A stretch of DNA of 59,651 nt from Deltaproteobacteria bacterium. GTDB lineage: Bacteria > Myxococcota_A > Polyangia > Nannocystales > Nannocystaceae. A program made the position numbers and the translations under genes. This document shows positions 11,174-20,019 of this stretch, piece by piece (positions within the stretch are counted from its first letter, which is position 1; every line of letters begins with the position of its first letter). The stretch covers positions 1-59,651 of the forward strand of contig RFGU01000087.1 in the NCBI GenBank assembly GCA_003696955.1, given 5' to 3'. The notes under the pieces are model-generated. The model was not told the origin of the DNA. It was given only the letters and a program-made list of their open reading frames with translations, and searched no databases.

Positions 11174-13081
11174 ATGGGTGACGTCGCCTCTCCCGTTCGC
11201 GCCGATGCACGGGCACTGCGTTCCATGCATCGTGGCAAGATTGCGGCCCTGTCCGCGGTGGCGATCGTGGCCGCCGCAGCGGCCGCCTATCAACTTACGC
11301 GCCCCGCCGGACGCGGCAATTCCGAGGATCCGGCGAAGGTTCTGGTGGTCACCCGCGACCGCCCGACGGGCACGGCTGCCATGTTGCGCGACGCTGGGTT
11401 CGTGGCCGAGGAGTTCGGGCGGGCGGCGCTCTTGCGCAAGGCCGAGGACGAACTCGATCCTCTCCCACCGTCGGAGGGCGACGCGCTGCTACAGCTCGCC
11501 GATCTCTACGGCTACGGGCACGTCGTCTTCGTGGATCCCGAGGCGAGTGCCTTCGAGGGGATCGATCTCGATGGACCCGTCGAGAGACTCGACCAAGCAC
11601 GATTCGCCGTGATCTCGGCGGGAGATCTGGCGTTTCCACATCGATTGACCGTTGCGGAAGAACCGCCGCCCTACCTCTCCGACCGCTTCGCGCCCCTCGT
11701 CGAAGCCATGTTCGCCCAGCCCGCGCTGCAACCCGTGCTCGAAGACGATCCGCCGACGATCGCCACGGTGCGGTTGGCGGATCGTCTTGCGAACGGGATC
11801 GATACGTTGGAGCGTATCGTTGCCGCGAAGGACCGGGTGGAACGTGTCGTTCGAGCATACGAGGCCTTGGTCTCGGACGTGCCCGTGGGTGCGCCGCGCA
11901 CCGTGGCGGACCCGTACCTGGCGGGGCGGATGGCCCTTTTGTCGGACGGTTCGGCGCTGGTCATGGGGCGCCGTTTCCAATTCCGGACCCCCGACGCGGT
12001 CCAGCTCGAGGTCGCCTTCGAAGACGACGTGGAGGTCGCGTACCTGCCCGCGCCGGGCGAAGGCTCCCGTACGTGTGGAACGGTTGCCCGCCAAGGACGG
12101 ATCCCGGCGTCCGTGCATCCGCGGATCGTCGTGGCGGACGACGGAAGCAGCCTTCTCGTTCGGCGTCTCGACCGTCCCGTGACGCTCTATCGCTTCGATC
12201 CTGCGGCCGACGAGTGCCCCTTGCGGGAAGTCGGCGTGCTGCCGCCGGCGCGGCCGCACATGCGGCTCGACGATGCCGTACCCCATGGCGACCTCGTGGC
12301 GATGCCCACGGTGCACGGTGAGCATGCGGCAGTCTCCGTCGTGGACGTCGCGTCGGGCACGGTCGAGGTGTTGGGCATGCTGCCCGAATACGACATCGGA
12401 ACGATCGCATTCGTCGATGATCGCTTCCTCGTGGCCATCTCGAAACCCCGATCATCGGACGTCGAGCCGGTGGATCGCATCACCGTGTTCGACCGGGAGG
12501 ATCCGTTCCGCGTCTTCGATCTCGATGCGCGCAACTTCGATGGCACGACGCGGCTGCGGGGACTTGCGGCCGTCTCGGGGGGCGATCCATCGGCGAACTC
12601 GCCCGAATTGGTCGTGCTCGGCGACGGTGTGCCGTCACCGGTCTTCGTCGTGCGCGGACTCGGCAAAGCCCTCCAACGCGCCGTGTCCTCGGCCCACAAG
12701 GAGCGTGGCATCGGCGCCGGGGCACTGCGGCGTGTGCCCCTCGATGCGGGTGTGTTGACCATCGAGCCCTTGTTCGTGGACGGCTTCGTTTCGGATCTGG
12801 ACGTCTCTCCGGGCGGCACGCGCGCGGCGTTCGTCCTCGAAGACGTGCGCGTGCAGCGACGCAGGACGGTGGTGGTGCACGACCTCGCCGGCGGGGCCGC
12901 CGGCACCGGCAAGGTGATCGAACTGCAGGAGGGCGTGGTGCCTCGATCGGTGGTGCTCGGACCAGGGGGGCGGACGATCTACGTGGATGCGCGCGTGCGG
13001 GTGCCCGGGGAGCGGCGGGGCCACGTGGTGGTACCGTTGTTCGCCCCGGTGCCCGGTGCGGCGGCGCGCCCGGCAGACTGA
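11174..13081 (+). CDS. Unrecognised membrane-anchored protein, possibly beta-propeller
   Basis: The 635-residue product has one hydrophobic segment near residues 24-42 (IAALSAVAIVAAAAAAYQL) and then a large soluble region, presumably periplasmic. I do not recognise the family. The first 180 residues are alpha/beta in character. From about residue 230 onward, strand-rich repeats such as VVADDGSSLLVRRLDRPVTLYRFDP, VVDVASGTVEVLGMLPEYD and SPGGTRAAFVLEDVRV-type segments resemble WD40/PD40 propeller blades. The ATG at 11174 is 7 nt after CATCCT; an ATG at 11225 would remove the first 17 residues. It lies alone between purQ and a strong terminator. Confidence 0.7.
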   Translation: MGDVASPVRADARALRSMHRGKIAALSAVAIVAAAAAAYQLTRPAGRGNSEDPAKVLVVTRDRPTGTAAMLRDAGFVAEEFGRAALLRKAEDELDPLPPSEGDALLQLADLYGYGHVVFVDPEASAFEGIDLDGPVERLDQARFAVISAGDLAFPHRLTVAEEPPPYLSDRFAPLVEAMFAQPALQPVLEDDPPTIATVRLADRLANGIDTLERIVAAKDRVERVVRAYEALVSDVPVGAPRTVADPYLAGRMALLSDGSALVMGRRFQFRTPDAVQLEVAFEDDVEVAYLPAPGEGSRTCGTVARQGRIPASVHPRIVVADDGSSLLVRRLDRPVTLYRFDPAADECPLREVGVLPPARPHMRLDDAVPHGDLVAMPTVHGEHAAVSVVDVASGTVEVLGMLPEYDIGTIAFVDDRFLVAISKPRSSDVEPVDRITVFDREDPFRVFDLDARNFDGTTRLRGLAAVSGGDPSANSPELVVLGDGVPSPVFVVRGLGKALQRAVSSAHKERGIGAGALRRVPLDAGVLTIEPLFVDGFVSDLDVSPGGTRAAFVLEDVRVQRRRTVVVHDLAGGAAGTGKVIELQEGVVPRSVVLGPGGRTIYVDARVRVPGERRGHVVVPLFAPVPGAAARPAD

Positions 13082-13088
13082 AATCGAA

Positions 13089-13117
13089 CGCCGCGGTACG
13101 CAGGGCGTACCGCGGCG
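13089..13117. terminator. Perfect 13-bp bidirectional hairpin
   Basis: cgccgcggtacgc pairs perfectly with gcgtaccgcggcg across a 3-nt agg loop. It lies 7 nt after the stop of the 11174-13081 gene and 24 nt before the end of the convergent Spy-like gene. There is no T run on either strand, but position and stem perfection make it the best terminator candidate in the window. Confidence 0.75.
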
Positions 13118-13141
13118 CAAGGGCACCCGTCGCCGGGCGGC

Positions 13142-13696
13142 TCAACGGCGTTTTCCGTGCTTGCCGCGCGCCTTGCCGCCCTTGCCGGGCTTGTCGGCGT
13201 GATGGTGCTCGTCATGCTTGCGGTGCGCCTTGCGGTGCTCGGCAAGTCGCTTGCGTTGTTTCGGGGTGAGCACCGCGAGGGCGTCGAGCTTCCGTTCGAG
13301 TCGCTTGCGCCCGAGGGCCGCCTTCGTCTTGGCGATCTCGTCGTGCAACGACAGGATCGCCCGGCGGTCCAACGTGTTCTTCTGGAGTTCGGCGCGCATC
13401 TTCTCGTGAAGGTTCCGCAGGCGTTGTCGCTCCGCCTTGGTATCCTCCTTACCCTTCTCGAAGATGCTGCGCAGCTTGGCACGTTGGGCGTCGGTGCACT
13501 CGGCGATCTTGCACATGCGCGCAAGTCGCTTCTTGGCACGTTTGCCGTGACGCGGACCGTGAGCACCGTCGTGCATGGCGACCGGACGGTCGGCGGCGTG
13601 GGTCGTGAATGCGTCGGCCGAGACCGCACCGGCGGTCAGCAGCGTTCCAGCGAGGGTGGCGGCGATGGGAAGTGTGGACCAGATGGGCATGGGCAT
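13142..13696 (-). CDS. Spy/CpxP-like periplasmic LTxxQ protein
   Basis: The 184-residue product has a signal peptide (hydrophobic residues about 8-26, Ala-x-Ala-type site near AVSADA). A highly basic helical body follows, with an LTPKQRKRLAEH motif near the end, like the LTxxQ motifs of the Spy/CpxP/ZraP family. Those proteins act as periplasmic chaperones or envelope-stress and metal-stress sensors. The tail is rich in His and Lys (HRKHDEHHHADKPGKGGK), which could bind metal. A good AGGAGGAA ribosome site precedes the ATG. It lies downstream of pyrE on the same strand with a 65-nt gap. Family assignment is fair; the function here is inferred. Confidence 0.7.
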   Translation of the reverse strand: MPMPIWSTLPIAATLAGTLLTAGAVSADAFTTHAADRPVAMHDGAHGPRHGKRAKKRLARMCKIAECTDAQRAKLRSIFEKGKEDTKAERQRLRNLHEKMRAELQKNTLDRRAILSLHDEIAKTKAALGRKRLERKLDALAVLTPKQRKRLAEHRKAHRKHDEHHHADKPGKGGKARGKHGKRR

Positions 13697-13761
13697 TTCC
13701 TCCTGTCGCCTTTGAACCCGAGGGGGCGGCGGTTTGTTTCACCTGGCGCAAATCCGCGCCT

Positions 13762-14436
13762 TCACCCCTCGGGGGCCGCGTGGGCGGCAAGATAGCGCTC
13801 CATGGCCGCGCGCCGGTCGTCGTCGAGGACGACGCGGCCCCCGACCGTACGTCCGTGGAGGTGCTCCACGATTTCGTGGATCGTCACGATGGGCAGGACG
13901 GGGGCGCCGAGTTCGTCTTGGAGTTCGGCCCGCGTCGAGCGCGAGGAGGTACCGCGTTCGCATCGGTCCACGGCCACGACGACCGCGGTGACCTCGACGG
14001 CCGCTGCAGCTCGCAGCATGGAGCACGCTTCGCGGATGGAGCGTCCCGAGGTGATGACGTCGTCGACGACGACGACGCGTTGTCCGTCCGTCGGTTGCGT
14101 GCCGACGAAGCGGCCGCCCTCGCCGTGGTCCTTGACCTCCTTGCGATCGAAGGCATACCCCACGTCGTCGGCGCCGCGGGCGAGGGCCATGGCGGTGCTC
14201 ACGGCCAGGGGCACGCCCTTGTACGCCGGGCCGAACACGACGTCGCATGGGACGCCGTGGTGGCGGATCGTCTCGGCGTAGGCCTCACCGAGGGCGGTGA
14301 GCGCGCGTCCCGTGCGGAACCGGCCGGCGTTGACGAAGTAGGGCGACGTTCGACCCGACTTGAGGGTGAAGTTGCCGAAGAGGACGACGTCGTGTTCCGC
14401 GAGAAGGTCGATGAACGCGCGCTGGTACGGCTGCAT
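13762..14436 (-). CDS. pyrE: Orotate phosphoribosyltransferase
   Basis: PyrE joins orotate to PRPP to make OMP, the fifth step of pyrimidine synthesis, in the cytoplasm. The 224-residue product has the expected length, the substrate segment LKSGRTSPYFVNAGRF near the N-terminus and the PRPP-binding motif VVVVDDVITSGRSIREA. The open frame continues far upstream, but the ATG at 14436 matches the family start MQPYQRAFIDLL. A TAAACT hexamer ends 8 nt before it. A small 5-bp hairpin at 13745-13760 follows the stop codon. Confidence 0.95.
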   Translation of the reverse strand: MQPYQRAFIDLLAEHDVVLFGNFTLKSGRTSPYFVNAGRFRTGRALTALGEAYAETIRHHGVPCDVVFGPAYKGVPLAVSTAMALARGADDVGYAFDRKEVKDHGEGGRFVGTQPTDGQRVVVVDDVITSGRSIREACSMLRAAAAVEVTAVVVAVDRCERGTSSRSTRAELQDELGAPVLPIVTIHEIVEHLHGRTVGGRVVLDDDRRAAMERYLAAHAAPEG

Positions 14437-14444
14437 GGCGCGCA

Positions 14445-14450
14445 AGTTTA
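14445..14450 (-). promoter_or_regulatory. -10-like TAAACT next to the pyrE start
   Basis: Read on the minus strand, TAAACT ends 8 nt before the pyrE ATG. No -35 match is visible. If used, the pyrE mRNA would be essentially leaderless. Confidence 0.3.
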
Positions 14451-14494
14451 GGTGAAAAGCACCTCGAGATCGCTGCGGTCGCGCAAGGGGATGC

Positions 14495-16018
14495 TCACGT
14501 AAGGACGGTGGCGAGCACGACGTAGTCGAGCAGCAGATGGGCGCCGAAGGCGGGCCAAAGGGATGCATGCCGCACGACGAGCAGGTTCCAGAGGAACCCG
14601 CAGCCGACCGCGGCGAACAACAGGGCCGGCGGTGCACCGAACGCTGCGTGGACGGCGGCGAAGGCGAAGGCTGCGGCGGCGATGCCCGCCACCGGACCCA
14701 ACCGCCCCACCAGGGCGAGATGGACGACGCCGCGAAAGACCAGGTCCTCGGTGAAGACGACGAGGGGAAGGGCCAAGGCGGCGGCCGTGGCAGGAACGGC
14801 GAGCAACAGGGCCCGGACGGGGGCGAAGGCGTCGACGACCATCGCGGGGGCAGCCGGCGACAGCGCGATGCCGGCGAAGACGGCGGTGCTCGTGCCGACG
14901 ACGAGGGCTTCGGCCAGGGCGCGAAGCCATCCCGCCACGGGCGCGCCGAGCAGCGACGCCATGGTGGCGGGCAGGGCGCGCCACGCGAGGGCCGCCGCCA
15001 CGGGGGTGGCGATCCCGACGACCGACCACACGGGCAGTGCAAGGCGTGCAAGACCGTAGAATGCGACGGCCATGCCCACGAGGAGCAGGACCACGAAGCG
15101 GATGCGACGGTCGGCGGCGATGGCGAGACGTCGGGCGATCCGCCCTGCTGCGGCGGTTGCGTAGGTGAGCGTCTCGACGCCGTCGAGGCTTCGGCGGATG
15201 GCCGTTGCGTCCAGGCGATGGGTGCCCGGGGGCCAAGCGGGGTCACCGGGCAGGCCGGCTCGCAGCAGGTCGAGTTGGGATCGGGTCACCAGGGGATCGA
15301 AGGTCGCCGATAGGCAGACGGCGGCGAGACCCAGCAACGAAGGTGGGACGGCTACCGGGACGCCCCGCAGGTCCATGCTCCGGGCGACGCGGACCACCAC
15401 GTCGGACAGGTGGAGTGGCTCGGGACCGCTTGGTGTCGCGATGGTGCCCGGAGGCAGGTCGCCGACCGCCGCCTGCACGATGGTGCGTGCCACGTCGGCG
15501 ACGGAGACGGGGACGACCGGGCGCGCGTCGGCCGGCACGGGGACGGCCGCGGAAAGTTGGAGGCTGCGCCACGTGTTGCGGACGAAGTCGTCGCCCGGAC
15601 CGAACACCACGTTGGGGCGAACGACGACGGCCGGTAGGCCACTTTCGAGGACCTCGGCTTCGCCGCGGCGCTTGGTGGCGACGTAGGGGGTATCGGGGAG
15701 GCCCGGGTGGAGGGCCACCGAAACGTGCACGAACCGGCGGACACCGCAGATGCGCGCGGCGGCGAGCAGGTGACGAACCGCGTAGACGTGAGCCGCCTCG
15801 AACTGCGAGCGGCGACCACGCTTGATGCCGACCAGGTTGACGATGACATCACAGCCGGCGAGCAGTTCGGGGGGCGGGGGCGCGCGGCCGAGGTCCCACC
15901 TGTGGCGTGGGTCGGGGTGACGGCGGGACAACTCGACCACGAGATGTCCCGCACGACGAAGGTGGGCGCAGACGTGGCGTCCGACGAACCCGGTGGATCC
16001 GGCGACCAGGATCTTCAC
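14495..16018 (-). CDS. Fusion of NAD-binding epimerase-like domain and CPBP-family membrane protease domain
   Basis: The 507-residue product joins two domains. Residues 1-about 300 form an extended short-chain dehydrogenase fold of the NDUFA9/YbjT-like epimerase type: GSTGFVG at 7-13 is the nucleotide loop, followed by CDVIVNLVGIK, YVATKRRGEAEVL and VVRPNVVFGPGDDF. Residues about 330-507 are a multi-helix membrane domain with all three CPBP (CAAX protease and bacteriocin-processing) motifs: E424-D425-xxx-R429, F453-xxx-H457 and H494-xxx-D498. The start is GTG at 16018, supported by a 4-nt GTGA overlap with the upstream oxidase stop and by the glycine loop falling right after it. Substrates of both halves are unknown. 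Confidence 0.88.
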   Translation of the reverse strand: MKILVAGSTGFVGRHVCAHLRRAGHLVVELSRRHPDPRHRWDLGRAPPPPELLAGCDVIVNLVGIKRGRRSQFEAAHVYAVRHLLAAARICGVRRFVHVSVALHPGLPDTPYVATKRRGEAEVLESGLPAVVVRPNVVFGPGDDFVRNTWRSLQLSAAVPVPADARPVVPVSVADVARTIVQAAVGDLPPGTIATPSGPEPLHLSDVVVRVARSMDLRGVPVAVPPSLLGLAAVCLSATFDPLVTRSQLDLLRAGLPGDPAWPPGTHRLDATAIRRSLDGVETLTYATAAAGRIARRLAIAADRRIRFVVLLLVGMAVAFYGLARLALPVWSVVGIATPVAAALAWRALPATMASLLGAPVAGWLRALAEALVVGTSTAVFAGIALSPAAPAMVVDAFAPVRALLLAVPATAAALALPLVVFTEDLVFRGVVHLALVGRLGPVAGIAAAAFAFAAVHAAFGAPPALLFAAVGCGFLWNLLVVRHASLWPAFGAHLLLDYVVLATVLT

Positions 16019-16983
16019 GGCGGCAACGACCGATGGGATGCGTGTGGGCTCTTCCAAGCGGCGAGCGCGAGGGCGCGGGCTTGGGCGGCGCAACCCCATG
16101 ACAAGGTGATCCCCGCACCGCCGTGGCCGTAGTTGTGGACCAGGGGACGGCCGTTCGTCCGTAGGATCTCGAGTTCGACGCGGGGCCGGGGGCGAACCGG
16201 TCGAAGGCCGACCCTGTCCTCGATCACCTGCGCCGATGCGACCGCCGGGACGACGCTCGATGCTCGTTCGAGCAGGCGCTTGCGGATCGCCGGGTCGGGG
16301 CGCAGGTCGGATACGCCGGGTTCGAAGGTGCCGCCGACGATGCAGTCGTCGGATCGGGGGACGATGTAGAGGGGCGCTTCGGGAATGCGCTCGTCCACGT
16401 AGACGTGGTCGATGTCCATGGCCGAGAGCCGGACGATCTGTCCGCGGGCGGGGACCAGGGTGGGATCCCGTGCCAGGGGCCGTGCGCCGAGCCCCGTGCA
16501 ATCGATCACGACGTCGCCATCCACCTCGTCGAAGGATGCGACGTGGCGCCGGATGCATCGGCCCCCGAGGGCTTCGATGCGGTCCATCAGCCATGGCAGG
16601 TACCGCCGTACGTCGACGACGAAGCTCGTAAATTCGAAACGGACCGATGGTCCCACTGCGCGCGGTGCAGCCACGCCGACGACGGCATCTTGCAGCCATC
16701 TCACGAACGCACGATCCCCCACGAGGGCCACGGCACGGCGGGCACGAACGCCCGTCCCGGGGTCCCGCGCGAGTCGTGCGAAGATTCTGTAGCTTACGCG
16801 GATCCACCGGCGCGCCGTCGCCGAAGGCTCGACACCGTAGGGGAAGAAGAACGCGGCGGGCACGTCCGACGTCGTGTGTGGGGTGAACCGGTCGGAAACG
16901 ACGGTGACGGCGCCACCCGCCTGCAACATGGCGAGCGCCGTCGTAAGGCCCGAGACGCCGGCGCCGAGGATGGTGCACCGCAT
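16015..16983 (-). CDS. FAD-dependent D-amino-acid oxidase family protein
   Basis: The 322-residue product begins with the FAD-binding loop GAGVSG at 7-12. Near the C-terminus it has the DAO-family segment VGLRPVRPRPRVE followed by NYGHGGAGITLSWG. Length and both motifs fit D-amino-acid oxidase or D-aspartate oxidase, which deaminate D-amino acids to keto acids with release of peroxide. The substrate cannot be told from sequence by eye. It is the first gene of a unit with the downstream epimerase/CPBP fusion, overlapping it by 4 nt. A TACCCT hexamer lies 10 nt before the ATG. Confidence 0.85.
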   Translation of the reverse strand: MRCTILGAGVSGLTTALAMLQAGGAVTVVSDRFTPHTTSDVPAAFFFPYGVEPSATARRWIRVSYRIFARLARDPGTGVRARRAVALVGDRAFVRWLQDAVVGVAAPRAVGPSVRFEFTSFVVDVRRYLPWLMDRIEALGGRCIRRHVASFDEVDGDVVIDCTGLGARPLARDPTLVPARGQIVRLSAMDIDHVYVDERIPEAPLYIVPRSDDCIVGGTFEPGVSDLRPDPAIRKRLLERASSVVPAVASAQVIEDRVGLRPVRPRPRVELEILRTNGRPLVHNYGHGGAGITLSWGCAAQARALALAAWKSPHASHRSLPP

Positions 16984-16993
16984 GGCTCGGCGA

Positions 16994-16999
16994 AGGGTA
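16994..16999 (-). promoter_or_regulatory. -10-like TACCCT before the D-amino-acid-oxidase-like gene
   Basis: On the minus strand TACCCT, preceded by GC, ends 10 nt before the ATG at 16983. The 279-nt divergent region to the acyltransferase gene holds no other recognisable element. Confidence 0.3.
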
Positions 17000-17245
17000 G
17001 CAGGAGGGGCATCCGACCGCCGAAGCCCGGCGCCGTCGGCATTGCGGTTGCGCGCGTCCCTGCACGCAGCCGACGCCGCAACGCTTCCGGGACGGCGGGG
17101 CGCAGGTGCGGCGGACGTGGGGAGCGGCGGCGTCGGTGCGGCGAGGTAGAGGGGAACACCGTGGGAAGTGGCCCGTGCGGGGCTCGGGGGGAGAGACGCG
17201 AGACCAGGCGCTCGTCCTGCGCTGTCGCCGGTGGCGCGCGAGCGG

Positions 17246-17251
17246 TATCAT
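17246..17251 (+). promoter_or_regulatory. -10-like TATCAT before the acyltransferase gene
   Basis: TATCAT, preceded by GG, ends 11 nt before the ATG at 17263. A start site 6-7 nt downstream would leave about 4 nt of leader. No Shine-Dalgarno sequence fits in the gap. Confidence 0.4.
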
Positions 17252-17262
17252 CCGGGCCGGCC

Positions 17263-18963
17263 ATGTGGCGGCGACTCGCTCGCAGACGATTCCAGCTCCC
17301 GCGCTTCGAACCCTACGTTCCGCGCGCGACCGATCCCAAGACGTTCTGGCTGGATACCGAGCGAGACGACCTGGTCGAAGAAGTCGTGCGTAGGATCGTG
17401 GCACGGCACGGGGGCGATCCGGAGGCCGTCGAGGCGGTGTTGTCCGACGCCGTCTATCACGAGATCCAACGGCTCGAGGCACAACACGACGAGGAATCGC
17501 GTGCACGCCTGGGAGATTGGCGGGAACTCGTGCGGGCGTTGCCGACGCTCTCGTTCGACCGGCGGGTCCAGACGTTGGAGGATCGGACGCGACGCATGGC
17601 CTACGACGTGGCGGGAAACTTCGACCCGCGGGTCTATCGCTTCGCTGCCAAGGTCGTGCCCACGGTGCTCGCGAGCGTCATGCATCCGGGGAGCCTCCTA
17701 CCCACCGAGGGATCGCTCGATCCAGAGCTGCGGTCGCTGGTGGTTGCGCAGGGGGACATCGAGCGGCTGCGGCGGATCTCGGAGGTCGCGACCGTCGTCT
17801 ACGTGCCGACCCATGCTTCCAACCTCGACAGCCTCGCCCTCGCATGGGCCCTCTATCGCGAGGGGCTTCCTCCGGTCGTCTACGGCGCCGGCAAGAATCT
17901 CTTCACGAACCCGATCATCTCGTTCTTCATGCACAACCTCGGGGCGTATCGGATCGATCGCCGCATTCGGGCCCAGCTGTACAAGGACGTCCTCAAGACC
18001 TACAGCGCCGTGTTGCTCGAACGCGGCTATCACTCGCTCTTCTTTCCGGGGGGCACCCGTTCCCGGTCGGGAGAGGTGGAGAAGAAGCTCAAACTCGGAC
18101 TCGCCGGGACCGCCGTGGAGGCGTTCGCCCGCAATGCCGTCCGCGGACGCACCCGTCCCATGGTCTTCGTGCCCACCACGATCAACTACACGCTCGTGCT
18201 CGAGGCCGAGACGCTCATCTCGGATTACCTGCATCAGCAGGGGCGCTCTCGGTACATCATCGACGATGACGAGTTCTCCCGCATCGACCGTTGGGTGGCG
18301 TTCTTCCATCGCCTGCGGGAGCACGAAGGCGCCTGCATCCTGCGTTTTGCCGAACCCATCGATCCGTTCGGCAATCCCGTGGACGCCGAAGGACGGTCGA
18401 TCGGTCCCGGCGGTCGCGTTCTCGATCCCACCCGGTACCTGCGCTTCGAGGGCAGCCTGACCCTGGACCACGAGCGAGAGCACGCCTACACCGAGGCTCT
18501 CGGGGCCGATTTCGTTCGTGCGTTTCACGAGAACACGGTCGTCATGCCGAGCCAGGCCGTGGCGCACGTGCTCTACCGGTGGCTCGTTCGAGCGACGCCG
18601 GGCGTGGAGCCCTTCGCGCGGTTGCGGCGCAAGGGGGAACTTGCCGTCCCGCGCAGCGAGGTGACCGCGGCCCTCGGCCGCCTGCGAGACCGGCTCCTCG
18701 AACTCGAGGCCAAGGGGGCGCTGCGCGTCAGCCCGTGGCTCGCCAGCGCGAGCCCGGACCGGGTAATCGATCGGGTGCTCGCGGAGTGGGCGGGGTATCA
18801 TCTGACGACGATCGCGGCCCAGCGCGACGGAGCGATCGTTGCCGAGGATCCCCGTCTTCTCCTCTACTACGGCAATCGCCTGCGGCCCTGGGCGCTCGAA
18901 CTGGCCGAGCCCGGCGAAGAGCGGGTCGCCCGTGAGTTGCTCGCGGAGGTGTGGGAGGCATGA
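17263..18963 (+). CDS. PlsB-like glycerol-3-phosphate acyltransferase family protein
   Basis: The 566-residue product contains a PlsC/PlsB acyltransferase core. THASNLDSLAL supplies the catalytic HxxxxD motif near residue 185, YGAGKNLF and FMHNLGAYRIDRR follow, and FFPGGTRSRSG is the substrate-binding FPEGTRS-like motif. Enzymes of this type acylate glycerol-3-phosphate or lysophosphatidate at the membrane in phospholipid synthesis. The length is between PlsC (about 250) and E. coli PlsB (about 800). The ATG at 17263 was chosen because upstream sequence is not family-like. The downstream GpsA-like gene overlaps by 4 nt (ATGA), consistent with a shared job in glycerophospholipid metabolism. 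Confidence 0.88.
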   Translation: MWRRLARRRFQLPRFEPYVPRATDPKTFWLDTERDDLVEEVVRRIVARHGGDPEAVEAVLSDAVYHEIQRLEAQHDEESRARLGDWRELVRALPTLSFDRRVQTLEDRTRRMAYDVAGNFDPRVYRFAAKVVPTVLASVMHPGSLLPTEGSLDPELRSLVVAQGDIERLRRISEVATVVYVPTHASNLDSLALAWALYREGLPPVVYGAGKNLFTNPIISFFMHNLGAYRIDRRIRAQLYKDVLKTYSAVLLERGYHSLFFPGGTRSRSGEVEKKLKLGLAGTAVEAFARNAVRGRTRPMVFVPTTINYTLVLEAETLISDYLHQQGRSRYIIDDDEFSRIDRWVAFFHRLREHEGACILRFAEPIDPFGNPVDAEGRSIGPGGRVLDPTRYLRFEGSLTLDHEREHAYTEALGADFVRAFHENTVVMPSQAVAHVLYRWLVRATPGVEPFARLRRKGELAVPRSEVTAALGRLRDRLLELEAKGALRVSPWLASASPDRVIDRVLAEWAGYHLTTIAAQRDGAIVAEDPRLLLYYGNRLRPWALELAEPGEERVARELLAEVWEA

Positions 18964-19916
18964 CCGCGCCGGTCGGAGTCATCGGAGGCGGGCGATTCGG
19001 TCGAGCGCTGGCCGGTGCCGTGTCGCGACACGGGCTGGGCGTGCGCCTTTGGACCCGCCGACCCGACGAGATCGATCTCGAGGGCGTCTTCGTCACGAAC
19101 CTCCCCGCAGAACTCGAACCCTGTGAACTGGTGTTCGTGTGCGTGCCGTCGCCCCACGTCGAGCGGATCGCGGACCTGTTCGCCACCCATCTCGACGGCG
19201 GCCACCTACTCGTCCACGTAAGCCGCGGCCTCATCGGATCGGACCTCGTGACGGTGGGGGACGTGTTGATGGCACGCACGCCCGTCCGCCGGGTCGGCGC
19301 CATGGCGGGACCGATCTCCGCACATGCCCTCGAAGCGGGGGATCCGAGCGGCGTCGTGGTGGGGTCGCGCTTCCCAGAGACGACGGTGAGTGTGCGGCGG
19401 GTGCTGGCGAAGGCGGGGTGTCGCGTGTATGGCACCGACGATCGCGTCGGCGTGGAACTCGCATCGGCCCTCGCCGGGCTCGTCGCCCTGGCGGTGGGTA
19501 TCGCGAGCGGGCTCGGCCTCGGCCCGTCCATGCGCGCCGTCCTGGCGGCCCGTGGCATGGTGGAAGCGGCACGGGTCGTGCGTTCCCGCAATGGTCGATG
19601 GGCCACCTTGCAGGGTTTGGCCGGTTGGGGGGACCTGGCGGCCGCGCTGCTCGATCCGACCCGGCCGGAACTCGCCTACGGCAAGGGGCTGGGCGAAGGC
19701 CGTATCGCCACCTCCGAGACCTCCCACGACGAGGTCTTCATCGAGGGGCGGTCGCTGTGCCGCAACGTCGTGCGCTTCGCGCAGTCTCGCGGCATCGAGG
19801 TGCCGCTGCTCGAGGCCCTCGACGCGGTGCTCGGCGGCACCGCTCCACACGATGCGATGAAGCGACTGCTGGCTCGGCCCGTGGGATCCGAAGGCATCGA
19901 GACCCTCGGCCCGTGA
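18960..19916 (+). CDS. GpsA-like glycerol-3-phosphate dehydrogenase homologue, catalytic residues altered
   Basis: The 318-residue product has the NAD-binding loop IGGGRFG near residue 10 and overall GpsA layout. However, the usual catalytic GALKN is SALAG here (in VELASALAGLVALAVG), so the family lysine and asparagine are absent. The upstream conserved lysine of xxKG is Arg in HVSRGLIG, and the later DLxxTC segment reads DLAAALL. Dehydrogenase activity is therefore doubtful. The start at 18960 overlaps the acyltransferase stop and has GGAGG upstream; an ATG at 18951 is possible. It may be a regulatory or substrate-binding relative serving the acyltransferase, which is inference. Confidence 0.8.
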   Translation: MTAPVGVIGGGRFGRALAGAVSRHGLGVRLWTRRPDEIDLEGVFVTNLPAELEPCELVFVCVPSPHVERIADLFATHLDGGHLLVHVSRGLIGSDLVTVGDVLMARTPVRRVGAMAGPISAHALEAGDPSGVVVGSRFPETTVSVRRVLAKAGCRVYGTDDRVGVELASALAGLVALAVGIASGLGLGPSMRAVLAARGMVEAARVVRSRNGRWATLQGLAGWGDLAAALLDPTRPELAYGKGLGEGRIATSETSHDEVFIEGRSLCRNVVRFAQSRGIEVPLLEALDAVLGGTAPHDAMKRLLARPVGSEGIETLGP

Positions 19917-20019
19917 TCCTCCCATCGTGGCCGCTCTCCCGGCCCGTGAAGGGATCTCCCTCGTCGCCGCGAGGGTGCTGCGCGGACCCGCGGCGCGAAC
20001 GCGCAAGCGATGGGGCCGT

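Noticed and set aside
15352..15954. 200-residue ORF with a metal-like Ser/Arg-rich sequence
   Set aside because: It is an alternate frame of the epimerase/CPBP gene, whose own frame has clear motifs.
19917..20019. CCCTCG/CGAGGG hairpin in the convergent gap as a terminator
   Set aside because: The stem is 6 bp with a 6-nt loop, which is common by chance at this GC content.
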